Assembly (NCBI GenBank): GCA_913053875.1
Contig: CAJXGN010000003.1
Coordinates: 186,001-250,000 of the forward strand
Length of the DNA stretch: 64,000 bases
Source: an uncultured Agromyces sp.
GTDB taxonomy: Bacteria; Actinomycetota; Actinomycetes; Actinomycetales; Microbacteriaceae
Direction of reading: 5' to 3'
In this document: one piece after another, positions 24,226-32,704 of the stretch
How positions within the stretch are numbered: position 1 is the stretch's first letter
Layout: each line of letters opens with the position of its first letter
Position numbers and translations under genes: made by a program
Notes under the pieces: model-generated
The model's input: the letters and a program-made list of their open reading frames with translations, nothing else
The model's database searches: none
What the model was told of the DNA's origin: nothing

Positions 24226-24353
24226 GCATACCGCGACCCGCGCGCCCTGTGACCCGGGCGCCCGGTGACCCGCGCGCCCGGTGACCTGCGCGCCCGGTGA
24301 CCTGCGCGCCCGGTGGCCCGCGCGCCCGGTGGCCCGCGCGCCCTGCGGTATGC
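24226..24353. repeat. Seven-unit 16-bp tandem repeat flanked by a 9-bp inverted repeat
   Basis: Units of consensus GCGCCCGGTGACCYGC begin at 24242, 24258, 24274, 24290, 24306, 24322 and 24338, exactly 16 bp apart. The middle copies are near identical; the first and last read GCGCCCTG. The array is framed by GCATACCGC (24226-24234) and its exact inverse GCGGTATGC (24345-24353). It starts 12 bp after the HNH stop and ends about 150 bp before the lipoprotein gene. The rest of this 288-bp gap (24354-24502) holds only a probable promoter for the lipoprotein. Confidence 0.9.
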
Positions 24354-24502
24354 CTGTCCTGCTCCGCGCCGCGCGCGCCCGTGCCTACCGTGCGCGGCGG
24401 CGCGGGCGCGCCGTCCACACCGCACGGGAACTCCCAAGACTCCGTGATTGACTGTCACTTCCGCGCGCCGGATCCGGCACGCACACCGACCGGAAGACCA
24501 TC

Positions 24503-24925
24503 ATGCGCCGTACCGCCCTGCTCGCACCCCTCGCACTCGCCTCGCTCCTGCTCACGGGGTGCACCGCCGCGGCCGACACGCAGACGGCCGAGGAGGCGTG
24601 CGGCGTGCTGAACCAGGCAGCCAACGAGCTCGCGACCGGCATGGGCATCGAGGACGCGTTCGCCGAGGCATCGGCCGACCCCATCGAGGGCGCCGAGCGA
24701 CTGGTCGCGATCGCCGACGCGATCGCGACCACCGCGCAGGACGAGATCGGCAACGCCGACGTGCGCGACGCCGCCCTCGAGTTCTCCACCCAGGTCGGTG
24801 CCGTCGCCGACGTCATGGCCGAGGCCGCGACCGACCCCGAGAACGTCGACCTCGACGCGTTCACCGCGACGCTCGAGGACTTCCAGGCGGCATCCGTCGC
24901 CTATGAGGAGATCTGCCCGGCCTGA
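24503..24925 (+). CDS. Small lipoprotein of unknown function
   Basis: The 140-residue product has a lipoprotein signal: basic MRRT, hydrophobic ALLAPLALASLLL and lipobox LTGC with Cys20 as the lipidation site. The mature part is acidic and helical (AEEACGVLNQAANELATGMGIEDAF and later heptad-like Ala/Asp stretches) with two further Cys residues, one near each end (TAEEAC and EEICPA), which could form a disulfide. It resembles uncharacterised actinobacterial lipoproteins; no function is claimed. It stands alone between the tandem repeats and a convergent amidohydrolase gene. Confidence 0.78.
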   Translation: MRRTALLAPLALASLLLTGCTAAADTQTAEEACGVLNQAANELATGMGIEDAFAEASADPIEGAERLVAIADAIATTAQDEIGNADVRDAALEFSTQVGAVADVMAEAATDPENVDLDAFTATLEDFQAASVAYEEICPA

Positions 24926-24947
24926 GACCCGGCCCGAGCCGCCCCGT

Positions 24948-26606
24948 TCAGGAACCCGAGGCGTACACCCGCTCGCCCTCGACGAAGGTCTGATCCACGG
25001 TCGTGAGGCCGATCTCCTCGTCGGGCCCGGCGAACGGGTCGCGGTCGAGCAGCGCCAGGTCGGCGTACTTGCCGACCTCGATCGTGCCCGTCACGTCCTC
25101 GAGGTGGTTCACGTACGCCGAGCCCGCGGTGTACGCGGTCAGCGCGGTGCCGAGGTCGAGGCGCTGGCCGATGTAGAACGGCTCGTACTCGCCCTCCTCG
25201 AGGCCGGGCGCCGACTTCCGGTTCACGGCCGTGTGGATCGCCGACATCGGGTTCGGCGACGTCACCGACCAGTCGCTGCCCGCCGCGAGCACCGCACCCG
25301 AACGGTGCAGGTCGCCGAACGGATACTGCCACGCCGCCCGCTCGTCGCCCAGGAACGGCAGCGTGAGCTCCACCATCTGCGGCTCGTACGCCGCCCACAG
25401 CATCTGCATGTTCGCCACGACGTCGAGCTCGCGGAACCGGTGCAGGTCGTCGGGGTGCACCACCTGGATGTGCGAGATGTGGTGGCGGTGGTCGCTGCGG
25501 CCGTTCCGGGCGATCGCGTGCTCCACGGCATCGAGGCACTCGCGCACCGCACGGTCGCCGATCGCGTGGAAGTGCGCCTGGAAGCCCAGCGCGTCGAGCC
25601 GCGGCACCGCCTCGTTCAGCACCTCGGGGTCGATGAACGAGATGCCCGAATTGTCAGACGGATGCCCGTGCCCATCGCAGTACGGCTCGAGCATCGACGC
25701 GGTGAAGTTCTCCGGCACGCCGTCCTGCATCAGCTTGATGCTGGTCGACGCGAACCGGCCGCCGCGATAGGCCTCGCGCTTGGCGACCAGGTCGTCGATC
25801 TGCTCGAGGCCGCGCGTGCGGTCCCACCAGATCGCGCCGACCACGCGGCCGGTCAGCAGCCCGCGCTCGGCGGCCTGCACGTAGGCGGGCCCGGCGTCGC
25901 CGGCGTCGCCGTACGACCCGACGATCGCGTCCTGCCACCCGGTCACGCCGAACGAGTGCAGGTACGCCTGCCCGAGCTGCACCGCCTGCAGCAGCTCCTC
26001 GTCGGTCGTACGCGGCAGCAGCCGGTTCACCAGCGACATCGCGCCCTCGTGCAGCGTGCCCGACGGGTTGCCGTCGGCATCGCGCTCGATGCGCCCGTCG
26101 GCCGGGTCGGGGGTGTGCTTGTCGATGCCCGCGAGGCGCAGGGCGACCGAGTTCACCCACGCGCCGTGACCGTCGCGGTTCGGCAGGAACGCCGGCCGGT
26201 CGGGCACCACGCGGTCGAGGTCGGCCGCGAGCGGCGTGCCGCCCGGGAACGCGCTCATCGTCCAGCCGCCGCCGAGCACCCACTCGTCGTCGGGCCGAGC
26301 GGCCGCGTACTCCGCGATCATGTCGAGGTACAGCTGCGGCGTGCCGAACACCTCCGCGAGGTTGCAGCGCATCAGGTCGAGCCCGCCCCACACGGGGTGC
26401 GCATGCGCGTCCTGGAACCCCGGCACGAGCATCCGCCCGGCCAGGTCGACGTGCTCGGTGCGTGGCCCGATCAGCTCGCGCACCTCGTCGTGACCGACGG
26501 CGACGATGCGCCCGCCGGTGACGGCGACCGCGGTCGCCCGCGTGCGCTGCGTGGTGGCCGTGAAGACCGGACCGCCCGAGAAGACGAGGTCGGCGTGCTG
26601 CTGCAT
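24948..26606 (-). CDS. YtcJ-type metal-dependent amidohydrolase
   Basis: The 552-residue product belongs to the YtcJ/amidohydrolase-3 family: metal-binding HAH in VPGFQDAHAHPVWGG (about 62-76), AHFHAIGDRAV (His ligands, about 335-345), HHISHIQVVHP and the Asp of AAGSDWSV (about 440). Family members hydrolyse N-acyl or cyclic amide bonds of mostly unknown substrates. It is the last gene of a minus-strand operon, 13 bp behind the permease gene of a PotABCD-type importer. The imported compound is therefore probably its substrate, for example an N-acylated polyamine; that is inference. No signal peptide is present, so it acts in the cytosol. Confidence 0.86.
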   Translation of the reverse strand: MQQHADLVFSGGPVFTATTQRTRATAVAVTGGRIVAVGHDEVRELIGPRTEHVDLAGRMLVPGFQDAHAHPVWGGLDLMRCNLAEVFGTPQLYLDMIAEYAAARPDDEWVLGGGWTMSAFPGGTPLAADLDRVVPDRPAFLPNRDGHGAWVNSVALRLAGIDKHTPDPADGRIERDADGNPSGTLHEGAMSLVNRLLPRTTDEELLQAVQLGQAYLHSFGVTGWQDAIVGSYGDAGDAGPAYVQAAERGLLTGRVVGAIWWDRTRGLEQIDDLVAKREAYRGGRFASTSIKLMQDGVPENFTASMLEPYCDGHGHPSDNSGISFIDPEVLNEAVPRLDALGFQAHFHAIGDRAVRECLDAVEHAIARNGRSDHRHHISHIQVVHPDDLHRFRELDVVANMQMLWAAYEPQMVELTLPFLGDERAAWQYPFGDLHRSGAVLAAGSDWSVTSPNPMSAIHTAVNRKSAPGLEEGEYEPFYIGQRLDLGTALTAYTAGSAYVNHLEDVTGTIEVGKYADLALLDRDPFAGPDEEIGLTTVDQTFVEGERVYASGS

Positions 26607-26619
26607 GTTCAGTTGGTGC

Positions 26620-27534
26620 TCAATTCCCAGTCATCGTGCGCGCGATCTGCGTGGCCGAATCGCCCGCGCGGCGCAGCACGTACGCGACGAACGCGAGTGC
26701 GACCAGCGTCAGCAGCAGCATCAGCGTCGAGACCGCGGCGATCTCGGGCCGCAGGCCCGTGCGCACCGCGCTCAGCACGTAGACCGGCCACGGCGTCGCG
26801 CCCGACACCTGCACGAACGCCGACACGATGGTGTTGTCGAGGCTCAGCGTGAACGACAGCAGGAAGCCGGCGAGCACGGCGGGCATCGCGAGCGGCAGCG
26901 TCACCTTGAAGAACGTCTTCAGCGGCGGCGCATACAGGTCGGCGGATGCCTCCTGCAGCTGCGCGTCCAGCCCCGCGAGGCGGGCGCGCACGATGTACGA
27001 CACGACCGCCGTCGCGAACAGCGTGTGGCCGACGACGAGTCGGGCGATGCCGTTGTTGAACAGCGTCAGGCCGAAGTCCTGGCCGAGGGTCACCAGCCAC
27101 GGCAGCAGCGCCACGGCATCGACGATCTCGGGCGTGACCGACACCAGCAGGAGCAGCACCAGGAACCAGCCGACCCACTTGCCCGGCCGGCTCGCCATCG
27201 CGATGCCGGCGAGCGTGCCGAGCGTGGTCGCGATGGTCGCCGCGATGATGCCCGACTGGATCGACACCATGACCGCGTTCTGGATCGCCGGCTTCTGGAA
27301 GATCGTGAGGAACGCGTCGATGCCGAAGCCGTCCCACGACACCAGCAGGCGGCCCGTGTTGAACGAGTACACGATGATCACGATGATCGGCACGAAGAGG
27401 AAGCCGAAGACCAGCACGCTCCACACGGTGAGCGCGATGTCGGACGCCGACTTGCGCGCCGGCCGGATCTCGGGGGCGGAGCCGCCCGAGGCATCCGCCT
27501 GCCGCACCGCCGGTCGTTCGTTCAGAGCGGTCAT
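26620..27534 (-). CDS. ABC transporter permease, PotC-like
   Basis: The 304-residue permease has an N-terminal cytoplasmic segment of about 30 residues and six membrane helices. The binding-protein-dependent transport loop EASADLYAPPLKTFFKVTLPLAMPAVLAG (about 198-226) contains the EAA-type contact to the ATPase. It is the second permease of a spermidine/putrescine-class importer, following the first with an ATGA overlap (27531-27534). The chain ends MTGN just before the amidohydrolase gene. Confidence 0.88.
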   Translation of the reverse strand: MTALNERPAVRQADASGGSAPEIRPARKSASDIALTVWSVLVFGFLFVPIIVIIVYSFNTGRLLVSWDGFGIDAFLTIFQKPAIQNAVMVSIQSGIIAATIATTLGTLAGIAMASRPGKWVGWFLVLLLLVSVTPEIVDAVALLPWLVTLGQDFGLTLFNNGIARLVVGHTLFATAVVSYIVRARLAGLDAQLQEASADLYAPPLKTFFKVTLPLAMPAVLAGFLLSFTLSLDNTIVSAFVQVSGATPWPVYVLSAVRTGLRPEIAAVSTLMLLLTLVALAFVAYVLRRAGDSATQIARTMTGN

Positions 27535-28439
27535 GATCTCTCCGTCACGGTGGCTGCGGTCGGGGTGCTGCGCGTGCTCGGCGCGTTCGCCTCGGCGTCG
27601 CCGATCACGAGCCGTGAGCGCATGCGCGACGGCATGGTGACCAGCCAGACGATCAGCCCGGCGATCGCGACGGTCACCATGATCACCAGGATCAGCAGCA
27701 CGGCCATCGCCGAACCGAGCGCCCAGTTCTGCGCGGTCTGGAACTGGCTGGCCACGAGCTGGCCGACCATGTTGCCCTGCGCGCCGCCGAGCACGGTCGC
27801 GGTGATGTAGTCGCCCATGAGGGGGATGAACACGAGCAGCACGCCCGCGATGATGCCGGGGCGGGCCAGGGGCACCGTCACCGAGAGGAAGGTGCGGATG
27901 CGGCCCGCGCCGAGGTCCTTCGCGGCCTCGCGCATCGGTTCGCCGACGCGGTCGAACGCGACGAACAGCGGCAGGATCATGAGCGGCAGGTAGTTGTACA
28001 CCACGCCGAGCAGCACGCCGCCGCGCGTGTAGAGCAGGTCGAGCCCGCCGAGCAGGCCCTCCGGGGCCAGCAGGATCTGCCAGCCGATGGTGCGCACCAG
28101 GAAGTTCGTCCAGAACGGCACCATCACCAGCGCGAGCAGCAGCCCGCGACGGTTCGGCGGCGCCTTGACCGCCATCCAGTACGCGACCGGTGCGCCGATG
28201 ACGAGGCAGAGCACGGTGCCCAGCACGCCCACCCACAGGGTGTTCATGAAGGTGGCGAAGAACACCGGCGAGAACGCCTCGACGTACCGGTCGAACGACA
28301 GCACGTCGGTGGCGTGCGTGCCGAAGATGCCCGGCTTGTAGCCGAACGAGAAGTAGATCACCATCCCGACCGGGATGATGAAGAACGCGACCAGCCACGC
28401 CCAGGCGGGCGTGGCCAGCGCGAACTTCGGACTACGCAC
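27531..28439 (-). CDS. ABC transporter permease, PotB-like
   Basis: The 302-residue permease has about six helices, with the first at AWAWLVAFFIIPVGMVIYF. It carries MREAAKDLGAGRIRTFLSVTVPLARPGIIAG, the EAA loop that docks on the ATPase. MVPFWTNFLVRTIGWQILL is characteristic of PotB proteins. The start is GTG 28439, which overlaps the end of the binding-protein gene by 8 bp; AAGG in the preceding gene can serve as ribosome site. The longer open frame upstream is Arg/Ser-rich antisense-type sequence and is rejected. Confidence 0.86.
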   Translation of the reverse strand: MRSPKFALATPAWAWLVAFFIIPVGMVIYFSFGYKPGIFGTHATDVLSFDRYVEAFSPVFFATFMNTLWVGVLGTVLCLVIGAPVAYWMAVKAPPNRRGLLLALVMVPFWTNFLVRTIGWQILLAPEGLLGGLDLLYTRGGVLLGVVYNYLPLMILPLFVAFDRVGEPMREAAKDLGAGRIRTFLSVTVPLARPGIIAGVLLVFIPLMGDYITATVLGGAQGNMVGQLVASQFQTAQNWALGSAMAVLLILVIMVTVAIAGLIVWLVTMPSRMRSRLVIGDAEANAPSTRSTPTAATVTERS

Positions 28440-29613
28440 CAGCGGCGACCTTCGTCTTGTTCCAGATGTCGACGATCGTCTGCTGGGCCTCGTTGATGGT
28501 GGTCTCCTGCATGGTCGCGAGCTGGTCGGACGTGAAGAAGATGAGCTCGGGCAGCTCGACGCCGTACTCCTCGGCTGCCGCCTCGATGCCCGCGCCACCG
28601 GTGTTGTAGCCGATGTAGTCGAGCTCGAGCAGCGAGTTCTCCGGGGTGAGCACGTAGTTGATGAACGCGTGCGCCGCCTCGGGGTGCGGGGCACCGGCGG
28701 CGATGGCCCAGTTGTCCATCCAGATCTCGGTGGTCGGGGCGGGGAGCACCCACTTCCAGCGGTCTGGGTCGGCCGACTCGAGGATGCCGAGGCGCGCGTC
28801 GCCGTTCCAGGTCTGCACCAGCGCGGCTGCGTTGGTCGGGATGATCGTGCCGCCCGGGTACGACTCGAAGGTCGAGATGTGCGGCGCGATGTTGTTGACC
28901 ATGTAGTCCTCGGCCTCGGCGAGCAGCGCCTCGTCGGTCGTGGACTGCGACTCGCCGATCGACCAGAGGTAGGCGCCGGCGATCGCGATCGGGTCGTCGA
29001 GCATCGAGACGCTGCCGCTCGCCTCGTTCTGCGCGGCGTCGAGGAAGTCGGCCCACGTGGTGAGCTCGCGGTCGATGACCGTCGTGTCGTAGACGAAGCC
29101 GGTCGTGCCCCACGCCTTGCAGATCGAGTACTCGTTCTCGGGGTCCCAGGCGAGGCCGAGGAACTCGGGGTCGACGTGCTCGATGTTCGGGATCAGGTCG
29201 AGGTTCAGCGGGGTGAACAGGCCGTTCTCGATCATCTGCGGGATGAACGGGCCGGTCGGCACGATGATGTCGTAGCCAGAGGTGCCGTTCGCCGCGATGA
29301 GCTTCGAGACGAGCTCCTCATTCGAGTTGTACGAGTCGAGGGTGATCGTCGGGCCGAGCTCGGTGGTGAAGTTCTCGATCACGCCCGGGTCGTCGTAGTC
29401 GCCCCAGGTGTAGATGGAGAGCGAGTCCTCGAGCTCGCCGCCGGTCGCCTGCGGGGCGGACGACTCGGCGCCGCCGGGCGTGCACGCGGCGAGGACGCCG
29501 GCGCCACCGGCCGCAGCCGCGAAGCTGAGGAAGCGGCGGCGGTTGAGGTTCCGGGCGATCGTGGGCACCTGGCTCGCGGGAGCGAGGATCTTGAGGGGTT
29601 CGTTCTCGGCCAT
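28432..29613 (-). CDS. Spermidine/putrescine-type substrate-binding lipoprotein, PotD-like
   Basis: The 393-residue extracellular solute-binding protein starts with a twin-arginine lipoprotein signal: NRRRFLSFAAAAGGAGVLAAC, Cys44 being the lipid anchor. The mature domain has PotD-class landmarks: LSIYTWGDYDDPGVIENF, SYNSNEELVSKLIAANGTSGYDIIVPTG and WKWVLPAPTTEIWMDNWAIAAGAPHPEAAHAFINY. These indicate the polyamine-binding family, but related proteins bind other cations. I chose ATG 29613 because AGGAG lies 8 bp upstream; a GTG at 29622 would be only 1 bp from it. It comes second in the operon, after the ATPase. Confidence 0.9.
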   Translation of the reverse strand: MAENEPLKILAPASQVPTIARNLNRRRFLSFAAAAGGAGVLAACTPGGAESSAPQATGGELEDSLSIYTWGDYDDPGVIENFTTELGPTITLDSYNSNEELVSKLIAANGTSGYDIIVPTGPFIPQMIENGLFTPLNLDLIPNIEHVDPEFLGLAWDPENEYSICKAWGTTGFVYDTTVIDRELTTWADFLDAAQNEASGSVSMLDDPIAIAGAYLWSIGESQSTTDEALLAEAEDYMVNNIAPHISTFESYPGGTIIPTNAAALVQTWNGDARLGILESADPDRWKWVLPAPTTEIWMDNWAIAAGAPHPEAAHAFINYVLTPENSLLELDYIGYNTGGAGIEAAAEEYGVELPELIFFTSDQLATMQETTINEAQQTIVDIWNKTKVAAGA

Positions 29614-29689
29614 GGGGGACACTCCTGGTGATCGGGGCTGCAGGGGACGGGTGGTGCGGTGGTGCTGCTGTGGTGCGGGCTGGGTCGGG

Positions 29690-30871
29690 TCAGGTGGTCG
29701 GAAGCTCGACGTGTCCGCCGGCGTGGGCGGCCTCGTCGAGGGGGAAGAGGTGCACGCTCGCGGGCTCCCAGCTGCACCAGACGGTGCTGCCGGTCGCGAG
29801 ACGCGGCGCCTCGGGGCTGGGGCGGCGGGCGATGATGCTCAGGTCGTGTCCGAGCTGCACGAGGTACTGCATGGTCTCGCCGAGGTGCGAGACGCCGATG
29901 AGTCGTCCCTCGACCGCGTTCGCGCCGGGCGAGGCCGGGGCGTCGGCGGAGATCGACACGAACTCGGGGCGCACCGCAGCCTGCGCGGGCGCGCCGGCGG
30001 TGACGGCGTCGAACGACCGGTCGCTGCGGATCACGCCGTGCGGGGTGTCCACCGCGTCGGCGTCGGCCGCGGCGGTGCCGGGGAAGAAGTTCTGCTGGCC
30101 GACGAACGCGGCCACGTACGCCGAGGCCGGCGCGCCGTAGACGGTGTCGGCGTCGGCGAGCTGCTCGATGCGGCCGTCGCGCATGATCGCGATGCGGTCG
30201 CTCATCGAGAGCGCCTCGCCCTGGTCGTGCGTGACGAAGACGAAGCTGATGCCGAGCTTGGCCTGGAGGATCTTCAGCTCGAGCTGCATCTCCTCGCGGA
30301 GCTGCCGGTCGAGCGCGCCGAGCGGCTCGTCGAGGAGCAGCACGCTCGGGCGGTTGACGAGTGCGCGTGCGAGCGCGATGCGCTGCTGCTGGCCGCCCGA
30401 GAGCTGGGTGGGCTTGCGGTCGGCGAACTTGCGCATCTGCACCATGTCGAGCGACTCGATCACGCGCTCGCGGATCTCCGCCTTCGGGGTGCGGGTCTGC
30501 TGCATGCCGTACGCCACGTTCTCGGCGACCGACATGTGCGGGAAGAGGGCGTAGGCCTGGAACACGGTGTTCACGTGGCGCTTGTAGGGCGGCACGCCGA
30601 GCACCGACGCGCCGGAGATGCGGATGTCACCGGCATCCGGCTGCTCGAACCCGGCGATCATGCGGAGGGTCGTGGTCTTGCCGCAGCCCGATGGACCGAG
30701 CAGCGAGATGAACTCGCCGGCCTCGACGCGCAGGCTCAGGTCGTCGACGGCCGTGTTCTGGCCGTAGAGCTTCGTCACGCGGTCGATGACGACCGTGCCC
30801 GTGGCATCCGCGCCGCTCTCGTCGGGCCGGGGTGCAGGCGCGGCCTGCTCCGACGTGTCTGCCACTGTCAC
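29690..30871 (-). CDS. potA: ABC transporter ATP-binding protein, PotA-like
   Basis: The 393-residue ATPase has Walker [10 protein letters not shown] (about 59-67), Q-loop [16 protein letters not shown], signature [15 protein letters not shown], Walker [14 protein letters not shown] and switch His in [11 protein letters not shown]. The C-terminal TOBE regulatory domain (about 290-375) ends in [12 protein letters not shown], as in PotA/FbpC-class proteins. It is the first gene of the potA-potD-potB-potC-ytcJ order. The start is GTG 30871 with AAGGAGG upstream. It lies back to back with aceA across a 465-bp gap. Confidence 0.9.
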   Translation of the reverse strand: MTVADTSEQAAPAPRPDESGADATGTVVIDRVTKLYGQNTAVDDLSLRVEAGEFISLLGPSGCGKTTTLRMIAGFEQPDAGDIRISGASVLGVPPYKRHVNTVFQAYALFPHMSVAENVAYGMQQTRTPKAEIRERVIESLDMVQMRKFADRKPTQLSGGQQQRIALARALVNRPSVLLLDEPLGALDRQLREEMQLELKILQAKLGISFVFVTHDQGEALSMSDRIAIMRDGRIEQLADADTVYGAPASAYVAAFVGQQNFFPGTAAADADAVDTPHGVIRSDRSFDAVTAGAPAQAAVRPEFVSISADAPASPGANAVEGRLIGVSHLGETMQYLVQLGHDLSIIARRPSPEAPRLATGSTVWCSWEPASVHLFPLDEAAHAGGHVELPTT

Positions 30872-31336
30872 GTGGGGATTCCTCCTTGCATACCGCCACC
30901 CGGCATCGGGTGTATCGGGTATTCAATGTCACGCCCGGCGGCCGGGCAATCGCCCGAAGGGCGAATGCGACACATCATCCCACCGGGGGAGCTGGTCGGA
31001 CGAACCGTCCGGGAGAGCTTTACCGAGGTGTTACACAACGCTGCGGTTTCGGTAGTCGAATGGCGCTAGGGCGGCTGACTTCCTCCGTCAATCCGAGAAA
31101 GCACGACGGATGCAGCGGTCGAGCGCGCGAACCGCCACGGCAGACAGAGTGCATCGCGGCGACCGGGCCGTCGACGACCGCGCGAAACGGGCTTCTTCCG
31201 CGGCGCAGAAGAACGCATGGATTTCTCCCGGAGATTCCGGTTCGCGAGCTTGCCGCGGGCCGCATCGTGGATGCACCGAACGAACTTCGCGGCACCGGCA
31301 TCCGCCCGACCGCAGTCACCGATGAAGGAGACCCAG
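30872..31336. promoter_or_regulatory. Divergent promoter region between potA-like gene and aceA
   Basis: No gene is supported in these 465 bp. Visible elements are a palindrome CGGACG-AAC-CGTCCG (30997-31011), GTGTTACAC (31029-31037), and TTCTTC/GAAGAA inverted arms (about 31193-31213) containing CGCAGAA (31204-31210). CGCAGAA also occurs in inverse form upstream of ramB (21595-21601). AAGGAG (31325-31330) is the aceA ribosome site. The length and the palindromes suggest complex control, plausibly including RamB and a nitrogen or carbon regulator; no site is proven. Confidence 0.45.
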
Positions 31337-32671
31337 ATGAGCACCGCACCGCAGCCCGCCCGCCCCGGCGACCAGGCCCAGACCGCCGACGAGCTCCGCC
31401 TCGAGTGGGACGCCGACCCCCGCTGGGAGGGCATCCGCCGCGACTACACCGCCGACGACGTCATCTCGCTGCGCGGCCCGGTGCGCGAGGAGCGCACGCT
31501 CGCCAAGCGCGGCGCGCAGAAGCTGTGGGACGACATCCAGCAGAACACCGGCAACGCGTTCTCGCGCATGGAGGACCCGGAGTGGTCGGCCGCGCTCGGC
31601 GCCCTCACCGGCAACCAGGCCGTGCAGCAGGTGCGCGCCGGCCTCAAGGCCATCTACCTCTCGGGCTGGCAGGTCGCGGCCGACGCGAACCTGTCGGGCC
31701 AGACCTACCCCGACCAGTCGCTCTACCCGGCGAACTCGGTGCCGGCCGTCGTGCGCCGCATCAACAACGCGCTGCTGCGCGCCGGCCAGATCGAGGACGA
31801 CGGCCGTGACTGGATGGCCCCGATCGTCGCCGACGCCGAGGCCGGCTTCGGCGGCCCGCTGAACGCCTACGAGCTCATGCAGGGCATGATCGAGGCCGGC
31901 GCGGCCGGCGTGCACTGGGAGGACCAGCTCGCCAGCGAGAAGAAGTGCGGCCACATGGGCGGCAAGGTGCTCATCCCCACCTCGCAGCACATCCGCACCC
32001 TGAACGCCGCCCGCCTCGCGGCCGACGTCTCCGGCGTGCCGTCGATCATCATCGCCCGCACCGACGCGCTCGCCGCGACGCTGCTGACGAGCGACCACGA
32101 CGAGCGCGACGCGCAGTTCGTCACCGGCGAGCGCACCGCCGAGGGCTTCTACGAGGTGCAGAACGGCATCGAGCCGGTCATCGCCCGCGGCCTCGCCTAC
32201 GCCGAGTACGCCGACATGCTCTGGGTCGAGTCGGCCGAGCCCGACCTCGACCTCGCCCGTCGGTTCGCCGAGGCCGTGCACGCGAAGTTCCCGGGCAAGC
32301 GCCTGTCGTACAACTGCTCGCCCTCGTTCAACTGGAAGAGCCACCTCGACGACGACCAGATCGCGAAGTTCCAGCGCGAGCTCGCGTCGATGGGGTACGC
32401 GTTCCAGTTCATCACCCTCGCGGGCTTCCACGCCCTCAACCACTCCATGTTCACGCTCGCCAAGGACTACGGCGAGCGGCACATGAGCGCCTACGTCGAG
32501 CTCCAGGAGGCGGAATTCGCCTCGGAGGCGGACGGCTACACGGCCACGCGTCACCAGCGCGAGGTCGGTACCGGCTACTTCGACCGCATCGCGACCGCGC
32601 TGAACCCCTCCAGCGCCACCCTGGCCCTCGTCGGATCGACCGAGGAAGCGCAGTTCACCGGCAGCCACTGA
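31337..32671 (+). CDS. aceA: Isocitrate lyase
   Basis: The 444-residue enzyme splits isocitrate to succinate and glyoxylate, the first step of the glyoxylate shunt. The catalytic loop KKCGH is at 202-206 (Cys204), with [10 protein letters not shown] for metal binding (about 164-173), WVESAEPD and NCSPSFNWK (the substrate-closing segment) also intact. Length and sequence match the shorter ICL class of actinobacteria. The start is ATG 31337 behind AAGGAG. aceB follows after 33 bp; the pair completes the shunt and lets the cell grow on acetyl-CoA-yielding substrates such as acetate, fatty acids or the beta-alanine products predicted elsewhere in the window. RamB is the likely regulator. Confidence 0.98.
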   Translation: MSTAPQPARPGDQAQTADELRLEWDADPRWEGIRRDYTADDVISLRGPVREERTLAKRGAQKLWDDIQQNTGNAFSRMEDPEWSAALGALTGNQAVQQVRAGLKAIYLSGWQVAADANLSGQTYPDQSLYPANSVPAVVRRINNALLRAGQIEDDGRDWMAPIVADAEAGFGGPLNAYELMQGMIEAGAAGVHWEDQLASEKKCGHMGGKVLIPTSQHIRTLNAARLAADVSGVPSIIIARTDALAATLLTSDHDERDAQFVTGERTAEGFYEVQNGIEPVIARGLAYAEYADMLWVESAEPDLDLARRFAEAVHAKFPGKRLSYNCSPSFNWKSHLDDDQIAKFQRELASMGYAFQFITLAGFHALNHSMFTLAKDYGERHMSAYVELQEAEFASEADGYTATRHQREVGTGYFDRIATALNPSSATLALVGSTEEAQFTGSH

Positions 32672-32704
32672 GGCCGCGGGTCATTCGAACCTGAGGAGAA
32701 GATC

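Noticed and set aside
24226..24353. CRISPR array
   Set aside because: The units are contiguous at 16 bp with no unique spacers, and no cas gene is near.
28440..28694. Longer N-terminus for the PotB-like permease
   Set aside because: The extra 85 residues are Ser/Arg/Thr-rich and lie antisense to the frame of the binding-protein gene end; the membrane protein begins sensibly at GTG 28439.
31088..31336. Small genes in the gap between potA-like gene and aceA
   Set aside because: Short Arg-rich open frames on both strands have no ribosome site or motif; the region looks regulatory.
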